From NCBI RefSeq assembly GCF_029227915.1, contig NC_079878.1, forward strand, positions 29,167,501-29,231,500: 64,000 nt of DNA. The letters run 5' to 3'. Shown one piece after another: positions 40,335 through 53,894 of this stretch. Made by a program: the position numbers and the translations under genes. The stretch is from Hydractinia symbiolongicarpus. Its lineage: Eukaryota > Cnidaria > Hydrozoa > Anthoathecata > Hydractiniidae. Positions within the stretch are counted from its first letter, which is position 1. Every line of letters begins with the position of its first letter. Below the pieces are notes generated by a model that saw nothing but the letters and a program-made list of their open reading frames with translations, made no database searches and was not told the origin of the DNA.

Positions 40335-41480
40335 GCCGTGCTTGGCCCGTATAGTCGAGTATATACAAAGAAAGTACCCTGTGAGTAAACTCATTTCCAG
40401 AACGATTTTTTAAATTATCTTTTCACCACTAAAACGCACGAGACTTGTAGTTTTCAAAAATGTTTTCATTTTTGATGAGACGCGGAATAAAAGAAGTTTA
40501 ATCGCTGGCAAACGAAAACCCGCGATTTCCCGTTAATCCCGGACTCGGCCCGTATAGTCAAAAGTATACAAAGAAAATACGCAGGGAGTAAACTCAATTC
40601 CAGAACGATTTTTTAAATTATCTTTTCACCACTAAAACGCATGAGACTTGTAGTTTTCAAAAATGTTTTCATTTTTGATGAGACGCTGAATATAAGATGT
40701 TTAATCGCCGGCAAACGAAAACCCGCGATTTCCCGTAAATGCCATGCTTGGCCCGTATAGTCGAGTATATACAAAGAAAGTACCCTGTGAGTAAACTCAT
40801 TTCCAGAACGATTTTTTAAATTATCTTTTCACCACTAAAACGCATGAGACTTGTAGTTTTCAAAAATGTTTTCATTTTTGATGAGACGCGGAATAAAAGA
40901 AGTTAATCGCCGGCAAACGAAAACCCGCGATTTCCCGTTAATCCCGGACTCGGCCCGTATAGTCAAAAGTATACAAAGAAAATACGCAGGGAGTAAACTC
41001 ATTTTCAGAACGATTTTTTAAATTATCTTTTCACCACTAAAACGCATGAGACTTGTAGTTTTCAAAAATGTTTTCATTTTTGATGAGACGCTGAATAAAA
41101 GATGTTTAATCGCCGGCAAACCAAAACCCGCGATTTCCCGTAAATCCCGGACTCGGCCCGTATAGTCAAAAGTGTACAAAGAAAGTACCCAGGGAGTAAA
41201 CTCATTTCCCGAACGATTTTTTAAATTATTTTTTCACCACTAAAACGCATGAGACTTGTAGTTTTCAGGAATGTTTTCATTTTTGATGAGACGCTTAATG
41301 AAAGAAGTTTAATCGCCGGCAAACGAAAACCCGCGATTTCCCGTAAATCCCGGACTTGGCCCGTATAGTCGAATGTATACAAAAAAAGTACCCTGTGAGT
41401 AAACTCATTTCCCGAACTATTTTTTAAATTATTGTTTCACCACTAAATCGCATGAGACTTGTAGTTTTTAAAAATGTTTT
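40271..41480 (-). repeat. Partial third unit of block G (about six monomers)
   Basis: GATAAGACGC at 40,271 follows the one at 39,054 by 1,217 bp. The sequence after it repeats the tetramer, then the GTGTACAAAG monomer, then the GTATACAAAAAAAGTACC / AAATCGCATGAG monomer seen before 40,240. Small differences, such as CGAACTATTTTTT near 41,414 and CTCATTTTCAGAACG near 41,000, mark this copy as separately mutated. Beyond about 41,450 other subtypes begin. Confidence 0.75.
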
Positions 41481-41859
41481 CATTTTTGATGAGACGCTGA
41501 ATATAAGAAGTTTAATCGCCGGCAAACAAAAACCCGCGATTTCCCGTAAATCCCGTGCTTGGCCCGTATAGTCGAGTACATACAAAAAAAGTAACCTGTG
41601 AGTAAACTCATTTCCAGAACGATTTTTTAAATTATCTTTTCACCACTAAAACGCATGAGACTTGTAGTTTTCAAAAATGTTTTCATTTTTGATGAGACGC
41701 AGAATAAAAGAAGTTTAATCGCCGGCAAACGAAAACCCGCAACTTCCCGTAAATCCCGGACTCGGCCCGTATAGTCAAAAGTATACAAAGAAAGTACCCA
41801 GGGAGTAAACTCATTTCCCGAACGATTTTTTAAATTATTTTTTCACCACTAAAACGCAT

Positions 41860-44800
41860 GAGACTTGTAGTTTTCAAAAATGTTTTCATTTTGGATGAGA
41901 CGCTGAATAAAAGATGTTTAATCGCCGGCAAACGAAAACCCGCGTTTTCCCGTAAATCCCGGACTCGGCCCGTATAGTCAAAAGTATACAAAGAAAGTAC
42001 CCATGGAGTAAACTCATTTCCCGAACGATTTTTTAAATTATTTTTTTACCACTAAAACGCATGAGACTTGTAGTTTTCAGGAATGTTTTCACTTTTGATG
42101 AGACGCTTAATGAAAGAAGTTTAATCGCCGGCAAACGAAAACCCGCGATTTCCCGTAAATCCCGGGCTTGGCCCGTATAGTCGAATGTATACAAAGAAAG
42201 TACCCTGTGAGTAAACTCATTTCCCGAACGATTTTTTAAAATATTTTTTCACCACTAAAACGCATGAGACTTGTAGTTTTCAAAAATGTTTTCATTTTTG
42301 ATGAGACGCTGAATATAAGAAGTTTAATCGCCGGCAAACAAAAACCCGCGATTTCCCGTAAATCCCGTGCTTGGCCCGTATAGTCGAGTACATACAAAGA
42401 AAGTACCCTGTGAGTAAACTCATTTCCAGAACGATTTTTTAAATTATCTTTTCACCACTAAAACGCATGAGACTTGTAGTTTTCAAAAATGTTTTCATTT
42501 TTGATGAGACGCTTATTGAAAGAAGTTTAATCGCCGGCAAACGAAAACCCGCGATTTCCCGTAAATCCCAGGCTTGGCCCGTACAGTCGAATGTATACAA
42601 AGAAAGTACCCTGTGAGTAAACTCATTTCCCGAACGATTTTTTAAATTATTTTTTCACCACTAAAACGCATGAGTCTTGTAGTTTTCAAAAATGTTTTCA
42701 TTTTTGATGAGACGCTGAATATAAGAAGTTTAATCGCCATCAAACAAGAACCCGCGATTTCCCGTAAATCCCGTGCTTGGTCCGTATAGTCGAGTACATA
42801 CAAAGAAAGTACCCTGTGAGTAAACTCATTTTCAGAACGATTTTTTAAATTATCTTTTCACCACTAAAACGCATGAGACTTGAAGTTTTCAAAAATGTTT
42901 TCATTTTTGATGAGACGCAGAATAAAAGAAGTTTAATCGCCGGGAAACGAAAACCCGCAACTTCCCGTAAGTCCCGGACTCGGCCCGTATAGTCAAAAGT
43001 ATACAAAGAAAATACCCAGGGAGTAAACTCATTTCCCGAACGATTTTTTAAATTATTTTTTCACCACTAAAACGCATGAGACTTGTAGTTTTCAGGAATG
43101 TTTTCATTTTTGATAAGACGCTTAATGAAAGAAGTTTAATCGCCGGCAAACGAAAACCCGCGATTTCCCGTAAATGCCGTGCTTGGCCCGTATAGTCGAG
43201 TATATACAAAGAAAGTACCCTGTGAGTAAACTCATTTCCAGAACGATTTTTTAAATTATCTTTTCACCACTAAAACGCACGAGACTTGTAGTTTTCAAAA
43301 ATGTTTTCATTTTTGATGAGACGCGGAATAAAAGAAGTTTAATCGCCGGCAAACGAAAACCCGCGATTTCCCGTTAATCCCGGACTCGGCCCGTATAGTC
43401 AAAAGTATACAAAGAAAATACGCAGGGAGTAAACTCAATTCCAGAACGATTTTTTAAATTATCTTTTCACCACTAAAACGCATGAGACTTGTAGTTTTCA
43501 AAAATGTTTTCATTTTTGATGAGACGCTGAATATAAGATGTTTAATCGCCGGCAAACGAAAACCCGCGATTTCCCGTAAATGCCGTGCTTGGCCCGTATA
43601 GTCGAGTATATACAAAGAAAGTACCCTGTGAGTAAACTCATTTCCCGAACGATTTTTTAAATTATTTTTTCACCACTAAAACGCATGAGACTTGTAGTTT
43701 TCAAAAATGTTTTCATTTTGGATGAGACGCAGAATAAAAGATGTTTAATCGCCGGCAAACGAAAACCCGCGTTTTCCCGTAAATCCCGGACTCGGCCCGT
43801 ATAGTCAAAAGTATACAAAGAAAGTACCCATGGAGTAAACTCATTTCCCGAACGATTTTTTAAATTATTTTTTCACCACTAAAACGCATGAGACTTGTAG
43901 TTTTCAGGAATGTTTTCACTTTTGATGAGACGCTTAATGAAAGAAGTTTAATCGCCGGCAAACGAAAACCCGCGATTTCCCGTAAATCCCGGGCTTGGCC
44001 CGTATAGTCGAATGTATACAAAGAAAGTACCCTGTGAGTAAACTCATTTCCCGAACGATTTTTTAAATTATTTTTTCACCACTAAAACGCATGAGACTTG
44101 TAGTTTTCAAAAATGTTTTCATTTTTGATGAGACGCTGAATATAAGAAGTTTAATCGCCGGCAAACAAAAACCCGCGATTTCCCGTAAATCCCGTGCTTG
44201 GCCCGTATAGTCGAGTACATACAAAGAAAGTACCCTGTGAGTAAACTCATTTCCAGAACGATTTTTTAAATTATCTTTTCACCACTAAAACGCATGAGAC
44301 TTGTAGTTTTCAAAAATGTTTTCATTTTTGATGAGACGCTTAATGAAAGAAGTTTAATCGCCGGCAAACGAAAACCCGCGATTTCCCGTAAATCCCAGGC
44401 TTGGCCCGTACAGTCGAATGTATACAAAGAAAGTACCCTGTGAGTAAACTCATTTCCCGAACGATTTTTTAAATTATTTTTTTACCACTAAAACGCATGA
44501 GACTTGTAGTTTTCAAAAATGTTTTCATTTTTGATGAGACGCTGAATATAAGAAGTTTAATCGCCATCAAACAAAAACCCGCGATTTCCCGTAAATCCCG
44601 TGCTTGGTCCGTATAGTCGAGTACATACAAAGAAAGTACCCTGTGAGTAAACTCATTTTCAGAACGATTTTTTAAATTATCTTTTCACCACTAAAACGCA
44701 TGAGACTTGAAGTTTTAAAAAATGTTTTCATTTTTGATGAGACGCAGAATAAAAGAAGTTTAATCGCCGAGAAACGAAAACCCGCAACTTCCGTAAGTCC

Positions 44801-45510
44801 CGGACTCGGCCCGTATAGTCAAAAGTATACAAAGAAAGTAACCAGGGAGTAAACTCATTTCCCGAACGATTTTTTAAATTATTTTTTCACCACTAAAACG
44901 CATGAGACTTGTAGTTTTCAGGAATGTTTTCATTTTTGATAAGACGCTTAATGAAAGAAGTTTAATCGCCGGCAAACGAAAACCCGCGATTTCCCGTAAA
45001 TGCCGTGCTTGGCCCGTATAGTCGAGTATATACAAAGAAAGTACCCTGTGAGTAAACTCATTTCCAGAACGATTTTTTAAATTATCTTTTCACCACTAAA
45101 ACGCACGAGACTTGTAGTTTTCAAAAATGTTTTCATTTTTGATGAGACGCGAAATAAAAGAAGTTTAATCGCCGGCAAACGAAAACCCGCGATTTCCCGT
45201 AAATCCCGGGCTTGGCCCGTATAGTCAAAAGTATACAAAGAAAGTACCCTGTGAGTAAACTCATTTCCCGAACGATTTTTTAAATTATTTTTTCACCACT
45301 AAAACGCATGAGACTTGTAGTTTTCAAAAATGTTTTCATTTTTGATGAGACGCTGAATATAAGAAGTTTAATCGCCGGCAAACAAAAACCCGCGATTTCC
45401 CGTAAATCCCGTGCTTGGCCCGTATAGTCGAGTACATACAAAGAAAGTACCCTGTGAGTAAACTCATTTCCAGAACGATTTTTTAAATTATCTTTTCACC
45501 ACTAAAACGC
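41860..45510 (-). repeat. HOR block H: 1,827-bp nonamer, two copies
   Basis: CCATGG lies at 42,001 and 43,828, and the rare GCCATCAAAC at 42,736 and 44,563. Both intervals are 1,827 bp, exactly nine monomers. Both copies hold the same series: CCATGG, CACTTTTGATGAG, the ACATACAAAG form, GTACAGTCG, GCCATC, then GCCGGGAAACG or GCCGAGAAACG with AACTTCC. A shortened copy follows, with GCCGTCAAAC at 45,780, which is 1,217 bp after the previous GCCATC, about six monomers. Confidence 0.83.
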
Positions 45511-46099
45511 ATGAGACTTGTAATTTTTAAAAATGTTTTCATTTTTGATGAGACGCTTAATGAAAGAAGTTTAATCGCCGGCAAACGAAAACCCGCGATT
45601 TCCCGTAAATCCCAGGCTTGGCCCGTACAGTCGAATGTATACAAAGAAAGTACCCTGTGAGTAAACTCATTTCCCGAACGATTTTTTAAATTATTTTTTT
45701 ACCACTAAAACGCATGAGACTTGTAGTTTTCAAAAATGTTTTCATTTTTGATGAGACGCTGAATATAAGAAGTTTAATCGCCGTCAAACAAAAACCCGCG
45801 ATTTCCCGTAAATCCCGTGCTTGGTCCGTATAGTCGAGTACATAAAAAGAAAGTACCCTGTGAGTAAACTCATTTTCAGAACGATTTTTTAAATTATCTT
45901 TTCACCACTAAAACGCATGAGACTTGAAGTTTTCAAAAATGTTTTCATTTTTGATGAGACGCAGAATAAAAGAAGTTTAATCGCCGGGAAACGAAAACCC
46001 GCAACTTTCCGTAAGTCCCGGACTCGGCCCGTATAGTCAAAAGTATACAAAGAAAGTATCCAGGGAGTAAACTCATTTCCCGAACGATTTTTTAAATTA

Positions 46100-47760
46100 T
46101 TTTTTCACCACTAAAACGCATGAGACTTGTAGTTTTCAGGGATGTTTTCATTTTTGATAAGACGCTTAATGAAAGAAGTTTAATCGCCGGCAAACGAAAA
46201 CCCGCGATTTCCCGTAAATGCCGTGCTTGGCCCGTATAGTCGAGTATATACAAAGAAAGTACCCTGTGAGTAAACTCATTTCCAGAACGATTTTTTAAAT
46301 TATCTTTTCACCACTAAAACGCACGAGACTTGTAGTTTTCAAAAATGTTTTCATTTTTGATGAGACGCGGAATAAAAGAAGTTTAATCGCCGGCAAACGA
46401 AAACCCGCGATTTCCCGTTAATCCCGGACTCGGCCCGTATAGTCAAAAGTATACAAAGAAAATACGCAGGGAGTAAACTCAATTCCAGAACGATTTTTTA
46501 AATTATCTTTTCACCACTAAAACGCATGAGACTTGTAGTTTTCAAAAATGTTTTCATTTTTGATGAGACGCTGAATATAAGATGTTTAATCGCCGGCAAA
46601 CGAAAACCCGCGATTTCCCGTAAATGCCGTGCTTGGCCCGTATAGTCGAGTATATACAAAGAAAGTACCCTGTGAGTAAACTCATTTCCAGAACGATTTT
46701 TTAAATTATCTTTTCACCACTAAAACGCATGAGACTTGTAGTTTTCAAAAATGTTTTCATTTTTGATGAGACGCTGAATAAAAGATGTTTAATCGCCGGC
46801 AAACCAAAACCCGCGATTTCCCGTAAATCCGGGACTCGGCCCGTATAGTCAAAAGTGTACAAAGAAAGTACCCAGGGAGTAAACTCATTTCCCGAACGAT
46901 TTTTTAAATTATTTTTTCACCACTAAAACGCATGAGACTTGTAGTTTTCAGGGATGTTTTCATTTTTGATAAGACGCTTAATGAAAGAAGTTTAATCGCC
47001 GGCAAACGAAAACCCGCGATTTCCCGTAAATGCCGTGCTTGGCCCGTATAGTCGAGTATATACAAAGAAAGTACCCTGTGAGTAAACTCATTTCCAGAAC
47101 GATTTTTTAAATTATCTTTTCACCACTAAAACGCACGAGACTTGTAGTTTTCAAAAATGTTTTCATTTTTGATGAGACGCGGAATAAAAGAAGTTTAATC
47201 GCCGGCAAACGAAAACCCGCGATTTCCCGTTAATCCCGGACTCGGCCCGTATAGTCAAAAGTATACAAAGAAAATACGCAGGGAGTAAACTCAATTCCAG
47301 AACGATTTTTTAAATTATCTTTTCACCACTAAAACGCATGAGACTTGTAGTTTTCAAAAATGTTTTCATTTTTGATGAGACGCTGAATATAAGATGTTTA
47401 ATCGCCGGCAAACGAAAACCCGCGATTTCCCGTAAATGCCGTGCTTGGCCCGTATAGTCGAGTATATACAAAGAAAGTACCCTGTGAGTAAACTCATTTC
47501 CAGAACGATTTTTTAAATTATCTTTTCACCACTAAAACGCATGAGACTTGTAGTTTTCAAAAATGTTTTCATTTTTGATGAGACGCTGAATAAAAGATGT
47601 TTAATCGCCGGCAAACCAAAACCCGCGATTTCCCGTAAATCCGGGACTCGGCCCGTATAGTCAAAAGTGTACAAAGAAAGTACCCAGGGAGTAAACTCAT
47701 TTCCCGAACGATTTTTTAAATTATTTTTTCACCACTAAAACGCATGAGACTTGTAGTTTT
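46100..47760 (-). repeat. HOR block I: 812-bp tetramer, two copies
   Basis: CAGGGATGTTTTC occurs near 46,137 and 46,949, 812 bp apart, exactly four monomers. Both copies read through the GCCGTGCTTGG, CACGAG, CTCAATTCCAG, GATGTTTAATCG and AATCCGGGACTCGG marks in the same order. This tetramer is a relative of the 811-bp tetramer nested in block G but lacks its one-base deletion in the GAAGTTTAATC segment. Confidence 0.8.
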
Positions 47761-47779
47761 CAGGAATGTTTTCATTTTT

Positions 47780-50220
47780 GATGAGACGCGTAATGAAAGA
47801 AGTTTAATCGCCGGCAAACGAAAACCCGCGATTTCCCGTAAATCCCGGACTTGGCCCGTATAGTCGAATGTATACAAAGAAAGTACCCTGTGAGTAAACT
47901 CATTTCCCGAACGATTTTTTAAATTATTGTTTCACCACTAAATCGCATGAGACTTGTAGTTTTCAAAAATGTTTTCATTTTTGATGAGACGCAGAATAAA
48001 AGAAGTTTAATCGCCGGGAAACGAAAACCCGCAACTTCCCGTAAGTCCTGGACTCGGCCCGTATAGTCAAAAGTATACAAAAAAAATACGCAGGGAGTAA
48101 ACTCAATTCCAGAACGATTTTTTATATTATCTTTTCACCACTAAAACGCATGAGACTTGTAGTTTTCAAAAATGTTTTCATTTTTGATGAGACGCTGAAT
48201 ATAAGATGTTTAATCGCCGGCAAACGAAAACCCGCGATTTCCCGTAAATGCCGTGCTTGGCCCGTATAGTCGAGTATATACAAAGAAAGTACCCTGTGAG
48301 TAAACTCATTTCCAGAACGATTTTTTAAATTATCTTTTCACCACTAAAACGCACGAGACTTGTAGTTTTCAAAAATGTTTTCATTTTTGATGAGACGCGG
48401 AATAAAAGAAGTTTAATCGCCGGCAAACGAAAACCCGCGATTTCCCGTTAATCCCGGACTCGGCCCGTATAGTCAAAAGTATACAAAGAAAATACGCAGG
48501 GAGTAAACTCAATTCCAGAACGATTTTTTAAATTATCTTTTCACCACTAAAACGCATGAGACTTGTAGTTTTCAAAAATGTTTTCATTTTTGATGAGACG
48601 CTGAATATAAGATGTTTAATCGCCGGCAAACGAAAACCCGCGATTTCCCGTAAATGTCGTGCTTGGCCCGTATAGTCAAAAGTATACAAAGAAAATACGC
48701 AGGGAGTAAACTCATTTCCAGAACGATTTTTTAAATTATCTTTTCACCACTAAAACGCATGAGACTTGTAGTTTTCAAAAATGTTTTCATTTTTGATGAG
48801 ACGCTGAATAAAAGATGTTTAATCGCCGGCAAACCAAAACCCGCGATTTCCCGTAAATCCGGGACTCGGCCCGTATAGTCAAAAGTGTACAAAGAAAGTA
48901 CCCAGGGAGTAAACTCATTTCCCGAACGATTTTTTAAATTATTTTTTCACCAATAAAACGCATGAGACTTGTAGTTTTCAGGAATGTTTTCATTTTTGAT
49001 GAGACGCGTAATGAAAGAAGTTTAATCGCCGGCAAACGAAAACCCGCGATTTCCCGTAAATCCCGGACTTGGCCGTATAGTCGAATGTATACAAAGAAAG
49101 TACCCTGTGAGTAAACTCATTTCCCGAACGATTTTTTAAATTATTGTTTCACCACTAAATCGCATAAGACTTGTAGTTTTCAAAAATGTTTTCATTTTTG
49201 ATGAGACGCAGAATAAAAGAAGTTTAATCGCCGGGAAACGAAAACCCGCAACTTCCCGTAAGTCCCGGACTCGGCCCGTATAGTCAAAAGTATACAAAAA
49301 AAATACGCAGGGAGTAAACTCAATTCCAGAACGATTTTTTATATTATCTTTTCACCACTAAAACGCATGAGACTTGTAGTTTTCAAAAATGTTTTCATTT
49401 TTGATGAGACGCTGAATATAAGATGTTTAATCGCCGGCAAACGAAAACCCGCGATTTCCCGTAAATGCCGTGCTTGGCCCGTATAGTCGAGTATATACAA
49501 AGAAAGTACCCTGTGAGTAAACTCATTTCCAGAACGATTTTTTAAATTATCTTTTCACCACTAAAACGCATGAGACTTGTAGTTTTCAAAAATGTTTTCA
49601 TTTTTGATGAGACGCGGAATAAAAGAAGTTAATCGCCGGCAAACGAAAACCCGCGATTTCCCGTTAATCCCGGACTCGGCCCGTATAGTCAAAAGTATAC
49701 AAAGAAAATACGCAGGGAGTAAACTCATTTCCAGAACGATTTTTTAAATTATTTTTTCACCACTAAAACGCATGAGACTTGTAGTTTTCAAAAATGTTTT
49801 CATTTTTGATGAGACGCTGAATAAAAGATGTTTAATCGCCGGCAAACCAAAACCCGCGATTTCCCGTAAATCCCGGACTCGGCCCGTATAGTCAAAAGTG
49901 TACAAAGAAAGTACCCAGGGAGTAAACTCATTTCCCGAACGATTTTTTAAATTATTTTTTCACCACTAAAACGCATGAGACTTGTAGTTTTCAGGAATGT
50001 TTTCATTTTTGATGAGACGCTTAATGAAAGAAGTTTAATCGCCGGCAAACGAAAACCCGCGATTTCCCGTAAATCCCGGACTTGGCCCGTATAGTCGAAT
50101 GTATACAAAGAAAGTACCCTGTGAGTAAACTCATTTCCCGAACGATTTTTTAAATTATTGTTTCACCACTAAATCGCATGAGACTTGTAGTTTTCAAAAA
50201 TGTTTTCATTTTTGATGAGA
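47780..50220 (-). repeat. HOR block J: 1,218-bp hexamer, about two copies
   Basis: GCGTAATGAAAG, which creates ACGCGT, lies at 47,788 and 49,006, 1,218 bp or six monomers apart. Both copies continue through AAATCGCAT, GCCGGGAAACG with AACTTCCCGTAAGTCC, GTATACAAAAAAAATACGC, and TTTTTATATTATC. The second copy has a lost base in TTGGCCGTATAG near 49,070. The GCGTAATG form is replaced by GCTTAATG near 50,020, where the next related unit begins. Confidence 0.78.
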
Positions 50221-53200
50221 CGCTGAATACAAGAAGTTTAATCGCCGGCAAACAAAAACCCGCGATTTCCCATAAATCCCGTGCTTGGCCCGTATAGTCG
50301 AGTACATACAAAGAAAGTAACCTGTGAGTAAACTCATTTCCAGAACGATTTTTTAAATTATCTTTTCACCACTAAAACGCATGAGACTTGTAGTTTTCAA
50401 AAATGTTTTCATTTTTGATGAGACGCGGAATAAAAGAAGTTTAATCGCCGGCAAACGAAAACCCGCAACTTCCCGTAAATCCCGGACTCGGCCCGTATAG
50501 TCAAAAGTATACAAAGAAAGTACCCAGGGAGTAAACTCATTTCCCGAACGATTTTTTAAATTATTTTTTCACCACTAAAACGCATGAGACTTGTAGTTTT
50601 TAGGAATGTTTTCATTTTTGATGAGACGCTTAATGAAAGAAGTTTAATCGCCGGCAAACGAAAACCCGCGATTTCCCGTAAATCCCGGGCTTGGCCCGTA
50701 TAGTCGAATGTATACAAAGAAAGTACCCTGTGAGTAAACTCATTTCCAGAACGATATTTTAAATTATCTTTTCACCACTAAAACGCATGAGACTTGTAGT
50801 TTTCAGGAATGTTTTCATTTTTGATGAGACGCTTAATGAAAGAAGTTTAATCGCCGGCAAACGAAAACCCGCGATTTCCCGTAAATCCCGGGCTTGGCCC
50901 GTATAGTCGAATGTATACAAAGAAAGTACCCTGTGAGTAAACTCATTTCCCGAACGATTTTTTAAATTAATGTTTCACCACTAAATCGCATGAGACTTGT
51001 AGTTTTCAAAAATGTTTTCATTTTTGATGAGACGCTGAATGTAAGAAGTTTAATCGCCGGCAAACGAAAACCCGCGATTTCCCGTAAATCCGGGGCTTGG
51101 CCCGTATAGTCGAATGTATACAAAGAAAGTACCCTGTGAGTAAACTCATTTCCCGAACGATTTTTTAAATTATTGTTTCACCACTAAATCGCATGAGACT
51201 TGTAGTTTTTAAAAATGTTTTCATTTTTGATGAGACGCTGAATATAAGAAGTTTAATCGCCGGCAAACAAAAACCCGCGATTTCCCGTAAATCCCGTGCT
51301 TGGCCCGTATAGTCGAGTACTTACAAAGAAAGTACCCTGTGAGTAAACTCATTTCCAGAACGATTTTTTAAATTATCTTTTCACCACTAAAAGGCATAAG
51401 ACTTGTAGTTTTCAAAAATGTTTTCTTTTTTGATGAGACGCGGAATAAAAGAAGTTTAATCGCCGGCAAACGAAAACCCGCAACTTCCCGTAAATCCTGG
51501 ACTCGGCCCGTATAGTCAAAAGTATACAAAGAAAGTACCCAGGGAGTAAACTCATTTCCCGAACGATTTTTTAAATTATTTTTTCACCACTAAAACGCAT
51601 GAGACTTGTAGTTTTCAGGAATGTTTTCATTTTTGATGAGACGCCTAATGAAAGAAGTTTAATCGCCGGCAAACGAAAACCCGCGATTTCCCGTAAATCC
51701 CGAGCTTGGCCCGTATAGTCGAATGTATACAAAGAAAGTACCCTGTGAGTAAACTCATTTCCCGAACGATTTTTTAAATTATTTTTTCACCACTAAAACG
51801 CATGAGACTTGTAGTTTTCAAAAATGTTTTCATTTTTGATGAGACGCTGAATATAAGAAGTTTAATCGCCGGCAAACAAAAACCCACGATTTCCCGTTAA
51901 TCCCGGACTCGGCCCGTATAGTCAAAAGTATACAAAGAAAATACGCAGGGAGTAAACTCATTCCAGAACGTTTTTTTAAATTATCTTTTCACCACTAAAA
52001 CGCATGAGACTTGTAGTTTTCAGGAATGTTTTCATTTTTGATGAGACGCCTAATGAAAGAAGTTTAATCGCCGGCAAACGAAAACCCGCGATTTCCCGTA
52101 AATCCCGAGCTTGGCCCGTATAGTCGAATGTATACAAAGAAAGTACCCTGTGAGTAAACTCATTTCCCGAACGATTTTTTAAATTATTTTTTCACCACTA
52201 AAACGCATGAGACTTGTAGTTTTCAAAAATGTTTTTATTTTTGATGAGACGCTGAATATAAGAAGTTTAATCGCCGGCAAACAAAAACCCACGATTTCCC
52301 GTTAATCCCGGACTCGGCCCGTATAGTCAAAAGTATACAAAGAAAATACGCAGGGAGTAAACTCATTCCAGAACGATTTTTTAAATTATCTTTTCACCAC
52401 TAAAACGCATGAGACTTGTAGTTTTCAAAAATGTTTTCATTTTTGATGAGACGCTGAATAAAAGATGTTTAATCGCCGGCAAACGAAAACCTGCAATTTC
52501 CCGTAAATCCCGGACTCGGCCCGTATAGTCAAAAGTATACAAAGAAAGTACCCAGGGAGTAAACTCATTTCCAGAACGATTTTTTGAATTATCTTTTCAC
52601 CACTAAAACGCATGAGACTTGTAGTTTTCAAAAATGTTTTCATTTTGGATGAGACGCTGAATAAAAGATGTTTAATCGCCGGCAAACGAAAACCCGCGTT
52701 TTCCCGTAAATCCCGGACTCGGCCCGTATAGTCAAAAGTATACAAAGAAAGTACCCATGGAGTAAACTCATTTCCCGAACGATTTTTTAAATTATTTTTT
52801 CACCACTAAAACGCATGAGACTTGTAGTTTTCAGGAATGTTTTCACTTTTGATGAGACGCTTAATGAAAGAAGTTTAATCGCCGGCAAACGAAAACCCGC
52901 GATTTCCCGTAAATCCCGGGCTTGGCCCGTATAGTCGAATGTATACAAAGAAAGTACCCTGTGAGTAAACTCATTTCCCGAACGATTTTTTAAATTATTT
53001 TTTCACCACTAAAACGCATGAGACTTGTAGTTTTCAAAAATGTTTTCATTTTTGATGAGACGCTGAATATAAGAAGTTTAATCGCCGGCAAACAAAAACC
53101 CGCGATTTCCCGTAAATCCCGTGCTTGGCCCGTATAGTCGAGTACATACAAAGAAAGTACCCTGTGAGTGTACTCATTTCCAGAACGATTTTTTAAATTA

Positions 53201-53890
53201 TCTTTTCACCACTAAAACGCATGAGACTTGTAGTTTTCATAAATGTTTTCATTTTTGATGAGACGCTTAATGAAAGAAGTTTAATTGCCGGCAAACGAAA
53301 AACCGCGATTTCCCGTAAATCCCAGGCTTGGCCCGTATAGTCGAATGTATACAAAGAAAGTACCCTGTGAGTAAACTCATTTCCCGAACGATTTTTTAAA
53401 TTATTTTTTCACCACTAAAACGCATGAGACTTGTAGTTTTCAAAAATGTTTTCATTTTTGATGAGACGCTGAATATAAGAAGTTTAATCGCCGGCAAACA
53501 AAAACTCGCGATTTCCCGTAAATCCCGTGCTTGGCCCGTATAGTCGAGTACATACAAAGAAAGTACCCTATGAGTAAACTCATTTCCAGAACGATTTTTT
53601 AAATTATCTTTTCACCACTAAAACGCATGAGACTTGTAGTTTTCAAAAATGTTTTCATTTTGGATGAGACGCTGAATAAAAGATGTTTAATCGCCGGCAA
53701 ACGAAAACCCGCGTTTTCCCGTAAATCCCGGACTCGGCCCGTATAGTCAAAAGTATACAAAGAAAGTACCCATGGAGTAAACTCATTTCCCGAACGATTT
53801 TTTAAATTATTTTTTCACCACTAAAACGCATGAGACTTGTAGTTTTCAGGAATGTTTTCACTTTTGATGAGACGCTTAATGAAAGAAGTT
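50221..53890 (-). repeat. Mixed monomers, including a distant copy of the block F unit
   Basis: From about 51.6 to 53.2 kb the monomers repeat the block F heptamer series. It includes two ACTCATTCCAG forms near 51,957 and 52,364, the TTTTTTGAATTATC monomer near 52,581, and CCATGG at 52,755. CCATGG occurs again at 53,769, five monomers later. The block F originals lie about 18-19.5 kb upstream, so this unit was copied or kept over a distance with other HORs in between. The flanks at 50.2-51.6 kb are mixed subtypes with AAATCGCATGAG monomers. Confidence 0.72.
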
Positions 53891-53894
53891 TAAT

